Positions 49,009-57,372 of a stretch of 64,000 bases of DNA are shown piece by piece. The stretch is from Rathayibacter_A sp036510655 (GTDB lineage: Bacteria; Actinomycetota; Actinomycetes; Actinomycetales; Microbacteriaceae). The position numbers and the translations under genes are program-made. Location: the NCBI GenBank assembly GCA_036510655.1, contig DATCDQ010000021.1, positions 53,764 through 117,763 of the forward strand. Direction: 5' to 3'. The notes under the pieces were generated by a model that saw only the letters and a list, made by a program, of their open reading frames with translations, made no database searches and was not told where the DNA came from. Positions within the stretch are counted from its first letter, which is position 1. Each line of letters starts with the position of its first letter.

Positions 49009-49677
49009 ATGCCCGAGTCGCCGCGACTGCTCCTCATCGAGGACGATGGTCAGCTGTCGAGCATGCTCGGTCGCCTGCTGACGTCAGAGGGCTACGACGT
49101 CGCACACGCGTCGGATGGGCAGAAGGGTCTGCACCGCGGACTCACCGAGTCGTTCGACGTGATGATCATCGATCGCGGCCTTCCCGTTGTCGCCGGCCTC
49201 GACCTGTTGACGGCACTTCGCCGCAACGGCGTCGCGACTCCTGCGCTCGTGTTGTCCGCGCTCGGCAATCCGTCTGATCGGGTCGAAGGTCTCGACGCCG
49301 GCGCAGAAGACTACATGTCGAAGCCGTTCGACATCGATGAGCTGCTGGCCCGGTTGCGCTCGGTGCGCCGACGCGCGACCAGCACGATTGAACTGCTCGG
49401 GATCGCGGGTGGAAAACTCGACACGCAACGCCGGATCGTGTACCTGGACGACGAATCGACGGTCACCCTCTCGGCCCGAGAGTGCGCCTTGCTCGAGGAG
49501 CTCTCACGCTGGCCGAATCGTGTGTTCAGCCGCGACGAACTGCGCGAGTATGTCTTCGCGAACGCAGAAGAGGACGGGATCGTCGACACGTATGTGCACT
49601 ATCTGCGTCGCAAACTCGGGCGACACGTCGTGCGCACCGTCTACGGCGTCGGTTACACGCTCGGGACCGGCCGGTGA
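49009..49677 (+). CDS. OmpR-family response regulator
   Basis: A 222-residue two-component regulator. The receiver has the acidic pair EDD, phosphoacceptor aspartate in MIIDRGLPV, and lysine in MSKPFD. The C-terminal winged helix has LSARECALLEELSRWPNRVFSRDELREYVF and VDTYVHYLRRKLG. The kinase gene downstream overlaps it by four bases (GTGA). As the pair faces a flavin electron-transfer operon, that may be the target (inference). Confidence 0.93.
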   Translation: MPESPRLLLIEDDGQLSSMLGRLLTSEGYDVAHASDGQKGLHRGLTESFDVMIIDRGLPVVAGLDLLTALRRNGVATPALVLSALGNPSDRVEGLDAGAEDYMSKPFDIDELLARLRSVRRRATSTIELLGIAGGKLDTQRRIVYLDDESTVTLSARECALLEELSRWPNRVFSRDELREYVFANAEEDGIVDTYVHYLRRKLGRHVVRTVYGVGYTLGTGR

Positions 49678-50966
49678 GGCGCTCGCCGATCGGACCGGGC
49701 CGCCCCGACAACATCCGACGGGCGTCGAATCGTCTTGCCATGCAGACCGGCGGGCTCCTTGTGGTGCTTCTCGCCGCGATCGCTGCAGCCGTCTTCATTA
49801 TCGTCGGTGCGAGTCAGAGCGCGGCGGCCAACCGATTGCTCGACGATGCGACGCAGCACGTCGACTCGGTCAACGATGCGCCGGCCGGGGTCTGGCTCGC
49901 CATCGACGACCATGGCGTGCTGTCAGTGTCGCCCGGAATGCCGGCCGGCCTGCCGAATCACGAGGCGATGGAGCATGCCGGCGGGCCGCCCGGCGACCCG
50001 AGGCAGCCCGACGTGACACAGTCCGACGTGACGGTCGGCGGCGTCACCTACATCGTGCGCACGCAACGCAGCCCCGACCGCGTGGTGCAGGCGGTGTTCA
50101 GCAAGCAGGACAACGACGCTGAGATGGCAAGACTAGCCGTCGCCTTCCTCGTGACCGGAATCGGAGCGGTTCTGCTCGTGAGCGTTCTCGCCGCGTGGCT
50201 TTCGCGACGCGTGATGCGCCCGTTGTCGGATGCGCTGGCATTACAGAAGCGATTCGTCGCAGACGCGAGTCACGAACTGCGCACGCCGGTCACCATCCTG
50301 AGCACCCGCGCACAGTTGCTGAAACGCGAGCTGACCCGGCTGCCGGGCGAAACGACGGCTGCGCAGGATGCCGATGCCCTCGTGCAAGACGCCCGCGCGC
50401 TCACGGAGATCCTCGAAGATCTGTTGACGGCCGTAGATCCCCGAGAAGCGGAAGCGCGAGAAGATGTGGAGCTCGCACACATCGCAGACGACGTCTGCAG
50501 AGGCCTCGCGCAGCGCGCCGACGAGAAGGGTGTGACCATCACCCGCACCGGTCTCGACCAAGCCGTTGTGCTCGGGTCGACGGGCGCTCTGCGGCGCGTA
50601 TTCGTGGCATTGATCGACAACGCGCTCGAGTTCGCTCAATCGTCGATCGTGGTCGACCTCCGACGGGACGCGGGCACCATCGTCATCGAGGTCACGGATG
50701 ACGGACCCGGATTTCCCGCGGAAATTCGCGAGCGCGCTTTCGAACGCTTCGCGCGCGCCCGCCCGACAGTGCAGCACGCCGGCGACGCAAGCGCTGTTCG
50801 CCACTATGGTCTGGGGTTGGCCCTGGTGGCGGAGATCGCTGCGCGCCACGGCGGAACCGTCGAACTCAGCGACGCGGAAGCTCTCCCCGTGGACGGCACC
50901 GCCACAGGCATGAGGTCGGGCGCCGTCGTCAGGCTGCGGCTTCCCGAGGCAGCGGCCCGGCCGTGA
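49674..50966 (+). CDS. Sensor histidine kinase
   Basis: A 430-residue membrane histidine kinase. Two helices (about 25-46 and 152-176) bracket a short extracellular sensor of roughly 105 residues. A HAMP-like linker leads to the H-box RFVADASHELRTP with H200, then the N-box LIDNALEFA and G-boxes DDGPGFP, YGLGLALVAEI. The GTG start overlaps the regulator's stop. Its 3' end overlaps the convergent apbE gene by 38 bases. The signal is unknown. Confidence 0.93.
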   Translation: MRRSPIGPGRPDNIRRASNRLAMQTGGLLVVLLAAIAAAVFIIVGASQSAAANRLLDDATQHVDSVNDAPAGVWLAIDDHGVLSVSPGMPAGLPNHEAMEHAGGPPGDPRQPDVTQSDVTVGGVTYIVRTQRSPDRVVQAVFSKQDNDAEMARLAVAFLVTGIGAVLLVSVLAAWLSRRVMRPLSDALALQKRFVADASHELRTPVTILSTRAQLLKRELTRLPGETTAAQDADALVQDARALTEILEDLLTAVDPREAEAREDVELAHIADDVCRGLAQRADEKGVTITRTGLDQAVVLGSTGALRRVFVALIDNALEFAQSSIVVDLRRDAGTIVIEVTDDGPGFPAEIRERAFERFARARPTVQHAGDASAVRHYGLGLALVAEIAARHGGTVELSDAEALPVDGTATGMRSGAVVRLRLPEAAARP

Positions 50967-51678
50967 TCATACTGCCGTCGGAACGTACTGCGAAGACGCT
51001 GCACTGATAGTCGTGCACCGCCCACTCGAGTCCGTCTGCTCCGAGTGCGAAGACCGCCGTCGCCAGGACATCCGCCATGGTCAAGCTGGGCGCGATCACT
51101 GACACGCTGGCAAGATCTGCGTGTGCCGCGAGCCCGGTACGCCCGTCGACAATATGGTCGCCGCGCTCATACGCCCCCGAGGTTGCAATCGCCTCATCGT
51201 GCAGGGAGAATACGGCGATCATCGTCGTGGCGTCCCACGGTGATCGAACCCCGATGTTCCATCCGCTGTGTTCGTCTGCGTTGCCGCGTACGACGATGTC
51301 ACCGCCTGCATTGATGCAGAAGTTGTGCGCACCCGCACGTGCGAGGATGTCCGCGGCACGCTGGACCGCCCACCCCTTCACGACTCCGTCCGTGTCGAGG
51401 CCCGCACCACCGGGAACGCGTAGTGCGAATGCGCCGTGCGAACTTCGTTGCACCGACGCGCCGACGGCGAGCACCTCGCGCAGGTCGTCACTGTAATCGG
51501 CGGGCGGATGCAGGCCGCGGTTGATGCGACTCACCTCGCTGTCCCGACGATAGCTGCTGAATCGCCGATCGGCGTCTGACAAGGCATCGAACGCCGACGC
51601 AACGCCCTCCGTGAAGTCGCCCGCGTCACGGATGTCCACCGAGATGGGGAAGCCCATGACGGTCTGCACATGCCTCAT
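50929..51678 (-). CDS. apbE: FAD:protein FMN transferase
   Basis: ApbE transfers FMN from FAD to a threonine of exported flavoproteins. The 249-residue protein has SSYRRDSEVSRINRG, GLDTDGVVKGWAVQRAADIL, NFCINAGGDIVVRG and AIATSGAYERGDHIVDGRTG, and the metal-binding T/D of APSLTMADVLATAVF. It shares its start codon with the end of the FMN-binding protein gene (4-base overlap), the probable substrate. No signal peptide is seen, so modification may occur before export or at the membrane. Confidence 0.94.
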   Translation of the reverse strand: MRHVQTVMGFPISVDIRDAGDFTEGVASAFDALSDADRRFSSYRRDSEVSRINRGLHPPADYSDDLREVLAVGASVQRSSHGAFALRVPGGAGLDTDGVVKGWAVQRAADILARAGAHNFCINAGGDIVVRGNADEHSGWNIGVRSPWDATTMIAVFSLHDEAIATSGAYERGDHIVDGRTGLAAHADLASVSVIAPSLTMADVLATAVFALGADGLEWAVHDYQCSVFAVRSDGSMITAGPLPREAAA

Positions 51679-52187
51679 CGCTTGTCGATCGCCGCCTGTA
51701 CAGATGCCGCATAACCTTGCGATGTGTAGGTCGCCCCAGACACGGAGTCGATGTGGGCGGACTGCTTGGATAGCACCTCCTGGGCCAGGATCGGAGCGGC
51801 TTGCGAGTTGATCTCCACGCTGCGGTCGCGGTCATTCGGAGACTGCAGCTCGGTCACTGCCGTGATCTTCGTTCCGGAGAACGTGACGGACACTTGCACA
51901 GGCCCATATGGCGTCTGCTCCACGGCACCGCTGATCGTCGCCGTGCCCGTGGCGGCAGCCGACGATGTGGTGCCGGACGACGAACTGCTCGTGGCAGACG
52001 CGGACGGCGAGGCGGATGTCGTCGGTTGCGAACTCGGCGTGCCCGCGCTTGCGGCGGGCACACCGACCGCGCTCGATGCCGCCGCGAGATTCGCCCCGGC
52101 CCCGGTGTACAGTTTCAGTCCGATTGTGAGGCCCATCGTGACCAGAATGGTCGCAAATAACGCCGTGCCTCGCCATTTCTTGTTCAT
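51675..52187 (-). CDS. Membrane-anchored FMN-binding protein
   Basis: A 170-residue protein: an N-terminal membrane helix at about 7-26, a Ser/Ala/Pro-rich spacer at about 37-82, and an FMN-binding domain (GAVEQTPYGPVQVSVTFSG) ending with SVSGATYTSQGY. T153 in SGAT is the expected site for covalent FMN added by ApbE. It is coupled by ATGA to the ferric reductase-like gene upstream and to apbE downstream. Confidence 0.92.
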   Translation of the reverse strand: MNKKWRGTALFATILVTMGLTIGLKLYTGAGANLAAASSAVGVPAASAGTPSSQPTTSASPSASATSSSSSGTTSSAAATGTATISGAVEQTPYGPVQVSVTFSGTKITAVTELQSPNDRDRSVEINSQAAPILAQEVLSKQSAHIDSVSGATYTSQGYAASVQAAIDKR

Positions 52188-53557
52188 GACATGCTCAATT
52201 CTTCTCGGTGAATGACCCGTGACGGCAGTCGCAGCTTGTGAAGCGAATCGACGACCTGCAGCGCCATCCCTTCTGGGCCGCACAGAAACACTTCACGCGT
52301 CTGGATGTCTGGCACGATCTGCTTCAGGACCTCTGCCGACAGCGGGTCGTAGCCGAGTTCCTGTCTGCGCCCGACTAGGGGCACGACGACGAGGCCGCGA
52401 ATGGCGTTCAGCTCGTCCCACAGTGCAAGGTGTTCGCCCGATCGGGCACGATAGAGCAGCACCACCTGATGCCCTCGAGCGACGAGATCCTCGGCGAGCG
52501 CGCGGATCGGTCCGATGCCGGAGCCACCCGCGACCAGCAGAATCCGGGCGCGCGTCGCGCGGTCGGCTGTGAAGTGCCCGAACGGCCCCTCGGCGAAGAC
52601 GAGCGTTCCAGGTCGAAGCTGCCGGATCGAACGAGAGTGATTGCCGAGCGCCCCAACAGTGATGCGCAGGTACTGGCCATCCGGAACGCGCGAGATCGAA
52701 TACGGATGCGCCGTCAAGAGGTGCCCCCAGGACAGAAATCGGAATGACATGAAGTTGCCGGCACGCACTCCGAGTTCATCGAGGTTGCGCCCGCTGAACC
52801 ACACACTCGTCGTTCCTGCGTTCTCCGCGACGACGTACTCGACACGCAACCGATGCCGCCACGCGACACGCAACGGCAACACCACGCGCCACGTCAGCAC
52901 GGCCGCCGCAGTCGCAAGATAGAGCAGAAGCCACACGGCACGGTTCAGCGGGTTGTTGATGAAGTGCACTCCGGCACTCAGCTGGTGCAAGAAGGTGAGG
53001 AAGATCGCGGCGTACACGCTGACGTGCAGCCAATACCACACCTCGTAGGACAGCCGCGCACGGATGGCGCGCGCACTGCTGAAGCCGATCAGCAGGAATG
53101 CAATCGTTCCGATCAGTGCGGCGAGCATGTCCGGGTAACTCTGCAGGATTGTGATCAGTTCTGACCAGGGCAGCTGCTTGTCGAGGAACATGCCGCCGAC
53201 GATCATGAAGATTACGTGGGTGATGATCAAGAACACGACCGTGGTACCCAGCGTTCTGTGCCAGGCGACGAGTCTGTCCATCCCCACCGCAGCCTCGAAC
53301 CACGGGATGCGCGCAATCAGCAGCACCTGAACGCACACCAGAAAGCCGCCAAGCATACCGCTCAACTCACCGATCGTCGTCGTCACCTGCGCGGGCGTGC
53401 CTGCTAACGGCGACGGGGTGCTCGCCCACCACATGAACAAGACGATCAGGGTTCCGACAACGATCGCCAGCCGCAACGCCATGGCGCGCACGCGGGTGGC
53501 GGGCGGGCGCCTCCGACGCAGTGTCTGCGCCTGATCGGCTGAGGTGATCGTGGTCAT
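52184..53557 (-). CDS. Ferric reductase-like transmembrane flavocytochrome
   Basis: A 457-residue membrane protein with six helices carrying paired histidines (H100/H114 and H178/H191) that would bind two b-type hemes, followed by a cytoplasmic FAD/NAD(P)H domain (HPYSIS, GGSGIGPI, VFLCGPEGM). It resembles NOX/FRE enzymes and would carry electrons from NAD(P)H across the membrane. The acceptor is likely the FMN protein encoded next, then iron or another external acceptor. Confidence 0.92.
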   Translation of the reverse strand: MTTITSADQAQTLRRRRPPATRVRAMALRLAIVVGTLIVLFMWWASTPSPLAGTPAQVTTTIGELSGMLGGFLVCVQVLLIARIPWFEAAVGMDRLVAWHRTLGTTVVFLIITHVIFMIVGGMFLDKQLPWSELITILQSYPDMLAALIGTIAFLLIGFSSARAIRARLSYEVWYWLHVSVYAAIFLTFLHQLSAGVHFINNPLNRAVWLLLYLATAAAVLTWRVVLPLRVAWRHRLRVEYVVAENAGTTSVWFSGRNLDELGVRAGNFMSFRFLSWGHLLTAHPYSISRVPDGQYLRITVGALGNHSRSIRQLRPGTLVFAEGPFGHFTADRATRARILLVAGGSGIGPIRALAEDLVARGHQVVLLYRARSGEHLALWDELNAIRGLVVVPLVGRRQELGYDPLSAEVLKQIVPDIQTREVFLCGPEGMALQVVDSLHKLRLPSRVIHREELSMS

Positions 53558-53626
53558 ACCCCAACGCTACGGACGGGTTTTTTGCGCATTCTGGGAAACT
53601 GGGAGCGAGCTATGAACCAGGCCTCA

Positions 53627-53682
53627 GCACGGTGTGATCGGCGCTGTGTGATCGGCACGGTGTGATCGGCACGGTGTGATTG
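53627..53682. repeat. 14-bp tandem repeat, four units
   Basis: Four consecutive units of GCACGGTGTGATCG with minor changes lie in the 177-bp gap between the divergent ferric reductase and aldo/keto reductase genes. It is too short per unit for CRISPR and has no spacers. Confidence 0.9.
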
Positions 53683-53722
53683 CCCCACTGGAGTGACCGC
53701 AGACCACCAGCACGCCACGACC

Positions 53723-53734
53723 TAACATGGAGGC
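53723..53734 (+). promoter_or_regulatory. -10 box plus GGAGG before the aldo/keto reductase gene
   Basis: TAACAT, GGAGGC, then ATG. The spacer is a Shine-Dalgarno-like sequence. Confidence 0.4.
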
Positions 53735-54664
53735 ATGCGAATGCTCACACTGCCTCAGACGGACGTATCGGTTTCCACTGTGATCCTGGGCCTGATGCGA
53801 ATCAGTTCTCTTACTGACGAGGAGATCCGCACCCTTGTCAGAACCGCACGGGACGCCGGGATCAACATGTTCGATCATGCCGACGTTTACGGTGCGCAGC
53901 GCCACGATTGCGAACGTCGTTTCGGCGGCGCCGTCTCGTTTTCGCCGGCAGAGCGCGAGTCGGTCGTCGTGCAATCGAAGGTCGGAATCCGGGATGGGTT
54001 CTGGGACTTCTCGAAGGAGCACATTCTGCGATCTGTCGACGAGTCGCTGGAGGCGCTGAACCTCGACTACCTCGACATCCTGCTGCTGCACCGCCCGGAC
54101 ACGCTGGTCGAACCGGACGAGGTGGCGGATGCGTTCGACACCCTGCACAGTGCTGGCAAAGTGCGCAACTTCGGCGTGTCGAATCAGACGCCCGGGCAGA
54201 TCGCGTTGCTCAAGCACTCCGTGCGTCAACCGCTGATCGTCAATCAGGTGCAGTTGAGCATCACGCACGCGCCGCTCATCGCAGCCGGGATCGCGGCGAA
54301 CATGGCTGGCCTCGACCAGTCGATCGACCGTGACAACGGCATCCTCGACTATTGCCGACTGAACAACATCACTCTGCAGGCGTGGTCGCCGTTCCAGAAG
54401 GGCTTCTTCGATGGGGTGTTCCTGGGCGACCGCGAGAACTTCGCAGAGTTGAACGATGTGATCGACGAGCTCGCGGGAGCGCATCAGGTGGCTCCAGAGG
54501 CGATCGCGGTAGCCTGGATCGCGCGGCATCCGGCGAACATGCAGGTGGTGCTCGGCACGACCAACCCCGAGCGTGTGCGTCACTCGGCCGCCGGTTCGGA
54601 GATCCCGCTGACGCGTGAGGAGTGGTATCGGCTGTTCACCGCGGCTGGACACATCCTGCCGTAA
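53735..54664 (+). CDS. Aldo/keto reductase (YdhF-like)
   Basis: A 309-residue NADPH-dependent TIM-barrel reductase of carbonyls. The catalytic tetrad is visible: D and Y in FDHADVYG, K in VQSKVGI, H in LHRPD. NFGVSNQTPGQIALL and WSPFQKGFFDG match the YdhF group. The substrate is unknown. It stands alone, convergent with manA. Confidence 0.92.
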   Translation: MRMLTLPQTDVSVSTVILGLMRISSLTDEEIRTLVRTARDAGINMFDHADVYGAQRHDCERRFGGAVSFSPAERESVVVQSKVGIRDGFWDFSKEHILRSVDESLEALNLDYLDILLLHRPDTLVEPDEVADAFDTLHSAGKVRNFGVSNQTPGQIALLKHSVRQPLIVNQVQLSITHAPLIAAGIAANMAGLDQSIDRDNGILDYCRLNNITLQAWSPFQKGFFDGVFLGDRENFAELNDVIDELAGAHQVAPEAIAVAWIARHPANMQVVLGTTNPERVRHSAAGSEIPLTREEWYRLFTAAGHILP

Positions 54665-54697
54665 TCGGCTACCCCAATCTGCGCAGTCGCGCGCCTG

Positions 54698-55753
54698 TCA
54701 GGCGCGTGGCGGGCGACACCGCAGCACAGTGACGGCGCCGGTGACCTCCACCTCGCCCGCACCGTGCGGCGTGAGAATCGTCATACCCCCGGCGATGCGG
54801 ATGCTTCCGCCCTCGTAACCCAGACGCCCAGCACCGTCGAGCACGATCAACACGGAGAACGCGGGCTCGAGCCGCACAGAGCCGGTCACAGTGAGCCGTT
54901 CCGCGCGGAAGAAGCGGTCGGCCTCTGAGGGAAAAAGCCGCTGCGCTTGTGCGTCGGTTGCGGCCGCCCGCGTGTTGGTGAGGTGATCCAACTGCCGCGC
55001 GTCCAAGGCCGTACGATTCAAGCCGGCCAGCGCCAGGCCGAGCTCCAAGCCCAGATACGCGTCGGCTTCGCTTAAACCGTTGTAGCCGGTGTACTCGAGC
55101 AGGATCGACAGGTCGGTCGGCTGCTGCAGTTCGGCTAGGGTGAGGCCCGGGCCGATGGCGTGGGCCAGTCCGGCGGGCACGAGCAGGGTGTCTCCGCGGT
55201 GAAGTTCGATGCGATTCATGGCACCGAGCATGTCCCGCACGTTTTGGCCGCGAACCCACGACGCCACGTCATGCTCGTCGACCGCGCGCGCGAATCCGAG
55301 CCACGCAACGCCGGTTTCGCCGTGCGCGACATCGATCACGATCCACGCCTCGGTCTTGCCGAGGGAACCGTCGAAGTGCGCGCCGGCGAAGGCATCGTCT
55401 GGGTGGTAGTGCACGAAAAGTCGTTCTGCGGTGTCGAGGAGTTTGACGAGCAACATCGTGCGCGCGCCGAACGCACGCACATGCTCGTCGCCGAGAAACC
55501 CGATCGGGTCGGCCGTCACTGCGTCACGCAGAGTTCCTCCGTCGGCGAAAACCGTCAACCCGACTCCCCCACCGGCGTGCACCTCAGTGGTGGAGGCCAC
55601 AAAATCCTCTGGGATGAATTCGCCCGACACATCCGAACCTCGAAAGCGGGCGATGCCTGCCCCTCCGTGGTAGGGGCGGTTTGCCGGCTGATTCGGCCCC
55701 AGCACGATGGGTGCCGCGGACACGGCTTCGCCGGCCGCACTCAAAGAGGTCAC
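54698..55753 (-). CDS. manA: Mannose-6-phosphate isomerase, class I
   Basis: A 351-residue cupin-type zinc enzyme that interconverts mannose 6-phosphate and fructose 6-phosphate, or a related sugar isomerase. It has LFVHYHPDDAFAG, GKTEAWIVIDV, HRGDTLLVPAGLAHAIGPGLTLAELQQPTDLSILLEY, the family core. I chose the GTG at 55753 after GAGAGG. The N-terminal half is more divergent than in standard manA, closer to the Bacillus-like short forms. Substrate not certain. Confidence 0.82.
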   Translation of the reverse strand: MTSLSAAGEAVSAAPIVLGPNQPANRPYHGGAGIARFRGSDVSGEFIPEDFVASTTEVHAGGGVGLTVFADGGTLRDAVTADPIGFLGDEHVRAFGARTMLLVKLLDTAERLFVHYHPDDAFAGAHFDGSLGKTEAWIVIDVAHGETGVAWLGFARAVDEHDVASWVRGQNVRDMLGAMNRIELHRGDTLLVPAGLAHAIGPGLTLAELQQPTDLSILLEYTGYNGLSEADAYLGLELGLALAGLNRTALDARQLDHLTNTRAAATDAQAQRLFPSEADRFFRAERLTVTGSVRLEPAFSVLIVLDGAGRLGYEGGSIRIAGGMTILTPHGAGEVEVTGAVTVLRCRPPRA

Positions 55754-55852
55754 GTGTTCAATCCTCTCGCAGCCGGGGAGATTCTGCCACGGAGACGTCC
55801 TCGCCCTCGACACCTCGGACTAACCAGCGAATTCGAACGAAGCCGTCGGTCA

Positions 55853-55864
55853 TAGAGTGAGGTT
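55853..55864 (+). promoter_or_regulatory. -10 box for leaderless mug mRNA
   Basis: TAGAGT, six bases, GTG. The spacer contains GAGG, which is too close to the codon to act as a ribosome binding site. Confidence 0.55.
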
Positions 55865-56470
55865 GTGGGATTCACGCGTGCGCAGCTCGACTCGTTTCGC
55901 GGCAAAACTCTCCCCGATCTTCTCGGCCCTGACACGCGACTGCTTTTCGTCGGCATCAATCCGGGGTTGCGCGCCGTAGCAGTTCAGGCAGATTTCGGCA
56001 GCCGCGGTAACCGGTTCTATCCGGCGCTGTACCGTGCTGGAATCGTCGACCGGGTGATCGACGCATCCGAAGGTTTCGAAAACGACGACCTTGAGCAGCT
56101 GAAGTGCCGGCACGTGGGCATCACCAAGCTCGTGGCCGCTGCGACGGCGCGAGCAGACGAGTTGAGCGCGGACCAGCTGATCCGCGGCGCCGGCGCGCTT
56201 GCAGAGCGCGTTGCGCGCATCCGCCCCCGGGTGGCCGCGATGCTCGGCATCACCGCGTACCGGGTGGCTTTCGGCATGCCGAAGGCTACGACCGGTCTGC
56301 AACCGAATGAACTGGCCGGAGTGCCGCTCTGGGTCGTGCCGAACCCGAGCGGGCTCAACGCGCACGCGACGATCGATACCCTCGGCCGTGCCTATCGCGA
56401 GGTCGCGATCGCGGCGGGAATCGACGTTTACGATCTCACGATTCCCTCGGCGCGCGCGTCTACTGAATAG
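55865..56470 (+). CDS. mug: G/U mismatch-specific DNA glycosylase
   Basis: A 201-residue uracil-DNA glycosylase superfamily member that removes uracil or thymine from G:U/G:T mispairs. It has the family motifs GINPGL near residue 33 and NPSGLN near 160. FGSRGNRFYPALYRAG in between is also typical. A methyltransferase repair gene follows 58 bp later on the same strand, giving a small DNA-repair cluster. Confidence 0.92.
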   Translation: MGFTRAQLDSFRGKTLPDLLGPDTRLLFVGINPGLRAVAVQADFGSRGNRFYPALYRAGIVDRVIDASEGFENDDLEQLKCRHVGITKLVAAATARADELSADQLIRGAGALAERVARIRPRVAAMLGITAYRVAFGMPKATTGLQPNELAGVPLWVVPNPSGLNAHATIDTLGRAYREVAIAAGIDVYDLTIPSARASTE

Positions 56471-56528
56471 TGATCTCAAACCAAAAACAATGTGACTCAA
56501 GAATGTGCGTCAAGGAGGAGCGATTCCC

Positions 56529-57041
56529 GTGAGCAACCGCCACGCCGTCATCGACACGACCATCGGCCGACTGACCATCTGCGCTGCAGATGACGCGGTC
56601 ACCGGACTGTACTTTCCGCAGCACTGGTATCTGCCCACTGCAGAGTTTCTCGGCTCACTGACCACAATCGACGACGACCCGCTCCTTGCGGCTGCTGCGG
56701 ATCAGTTGCGCGAGTATCTGGACGGCACCCGCACGACGTTCGACTTTCCGATGGCCACCTTCGGCGACCCATTCCAGGAGCAGGTGTGGGCGATTCTCAG
56801 GGAGATTCCGTTCGGACAGACCGTCACCTACGGCGAAATCGCGCAGAAGCTCGGGAACAAGGCGTTCGCCCAGAACGTCGGCCAGGCGGTGGGGCACAAT
56901 CCGCTGTCAATTTTCATCGCGTGCCATCGCGTCGTCGGCACGGACGGCAAGCTCACCGGCTATGCGGGCGGGTTGGAGCGCAAGCAACGCCTGCTCGACC
57001 TCGAAGCTCCGGTCGAAGTGAAGGCCGGCAGGTTGTTCTGA
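56529..57041 (+). CDS. ogt: Methylated-DNA-protein-cysteine methyltransferase
   Basis: Repairs O6-alkylguanine by moving the alkyl group to its own cysteine. The 170-residue protein has FQEQVWAILREIPFGQTVTYGEIA and the active-site segment IACHRVVG with the acceptor cysteine (ACHRV instead of the common PCHRV), and GYAGGLERK after it. GTG with AAGGAGG ten bases upstream. The stop codon is inside a 17-bp tandem duplication. Confidence 0.93.
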   Translation: MSNRHAVIDTTIGRLTICAADDAVTGLYFPQHWYLPTAEFLGSLTTIDDDPLLAAAADQLREYLDGTRTTFDFPMATFGDPFQEQVWAILREIPFGQTVTYGEIAQKLGNKAFAQNVGQAVGHNPLSIFIACHRVVGTDGKLTGYAGGLERKQRLLDLEAPVEVKAGRLF

Positions 57042-57060
57042 GCGGCAGGTTGTTCTGAGC
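57027..57060. repeat. 17-bp perfect tandem duplication across the ogt stop codon
   Basis: GGCAGGTTGTTCTGAGC occurs twice in a row. The first copy supplies the last codons and stop of ogt; the second lies just outside. Termination in the first copy leaves the protein unaffected. Confidence 0.9.
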
Positions 57061-57066
57061 GGCCGA

Positions 57067-57372
57067 TCAGCGGTCGACGCGCAACCAGGTCATACCGCGC
57101 GCGGTGAGACTGTACCGCCCCGCCGTGCGCACCATGACCATCAGCACGTCCTCACAGGTGGGGCAACGCACCACCCAGCCCATCGGGCTGCTGTAGACGA
57201 TTGCGGATGCGAGCGCCTCCACGTCGCCGCAGGACGCGCACCGCTCGCGTGCGGTCGTCACGTCAAACGCGAACAGTTCCGCAAGCGGACCGGCCAGCAC
57301 GTTGCCGTCAAGCACGCTGCTGCCTGACACATTCCGGCTCGGAGACATATTCCGGCTCGTATGCGCGGCCAT
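57067..57372 (-). CDS. DUF6510-family small protein
   Basis: A 101-residue protein of the DUF6510 family. It has two cysteine pairs (CASCGD and CPTCED) that look like a zinc ribbon. The start overlaps the stop of the FAD reductase gene by one base (TGATG), so it belongs to the molybdoenzyme operon. Function unknown; it may bind metal for the operon. Confidence 0.85.
   Translation of the reverse strand: MAAHTSRNMSPSRNVSGSSVLDGNVLAGPLAELFAFDVTTARERCASCGDVEALASAIVYSSPMGWVVRCPTCEDVLMVMVRTAGRYSLTARGMTWLRVDR

Noticed and set aside
49482..49673. Longer N-terminus of the histidine kinase
   Set aside because: The frame is open upstream, but it lies inside the response regulator gene. The GTGA overlap and membrane helix position support the start at 49674.
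53627..53682. Possible CRISPR array
   Set aside because: Units of 14 bp follow each other without spacers and no cas gene is present. It is a simple tandem repeat.
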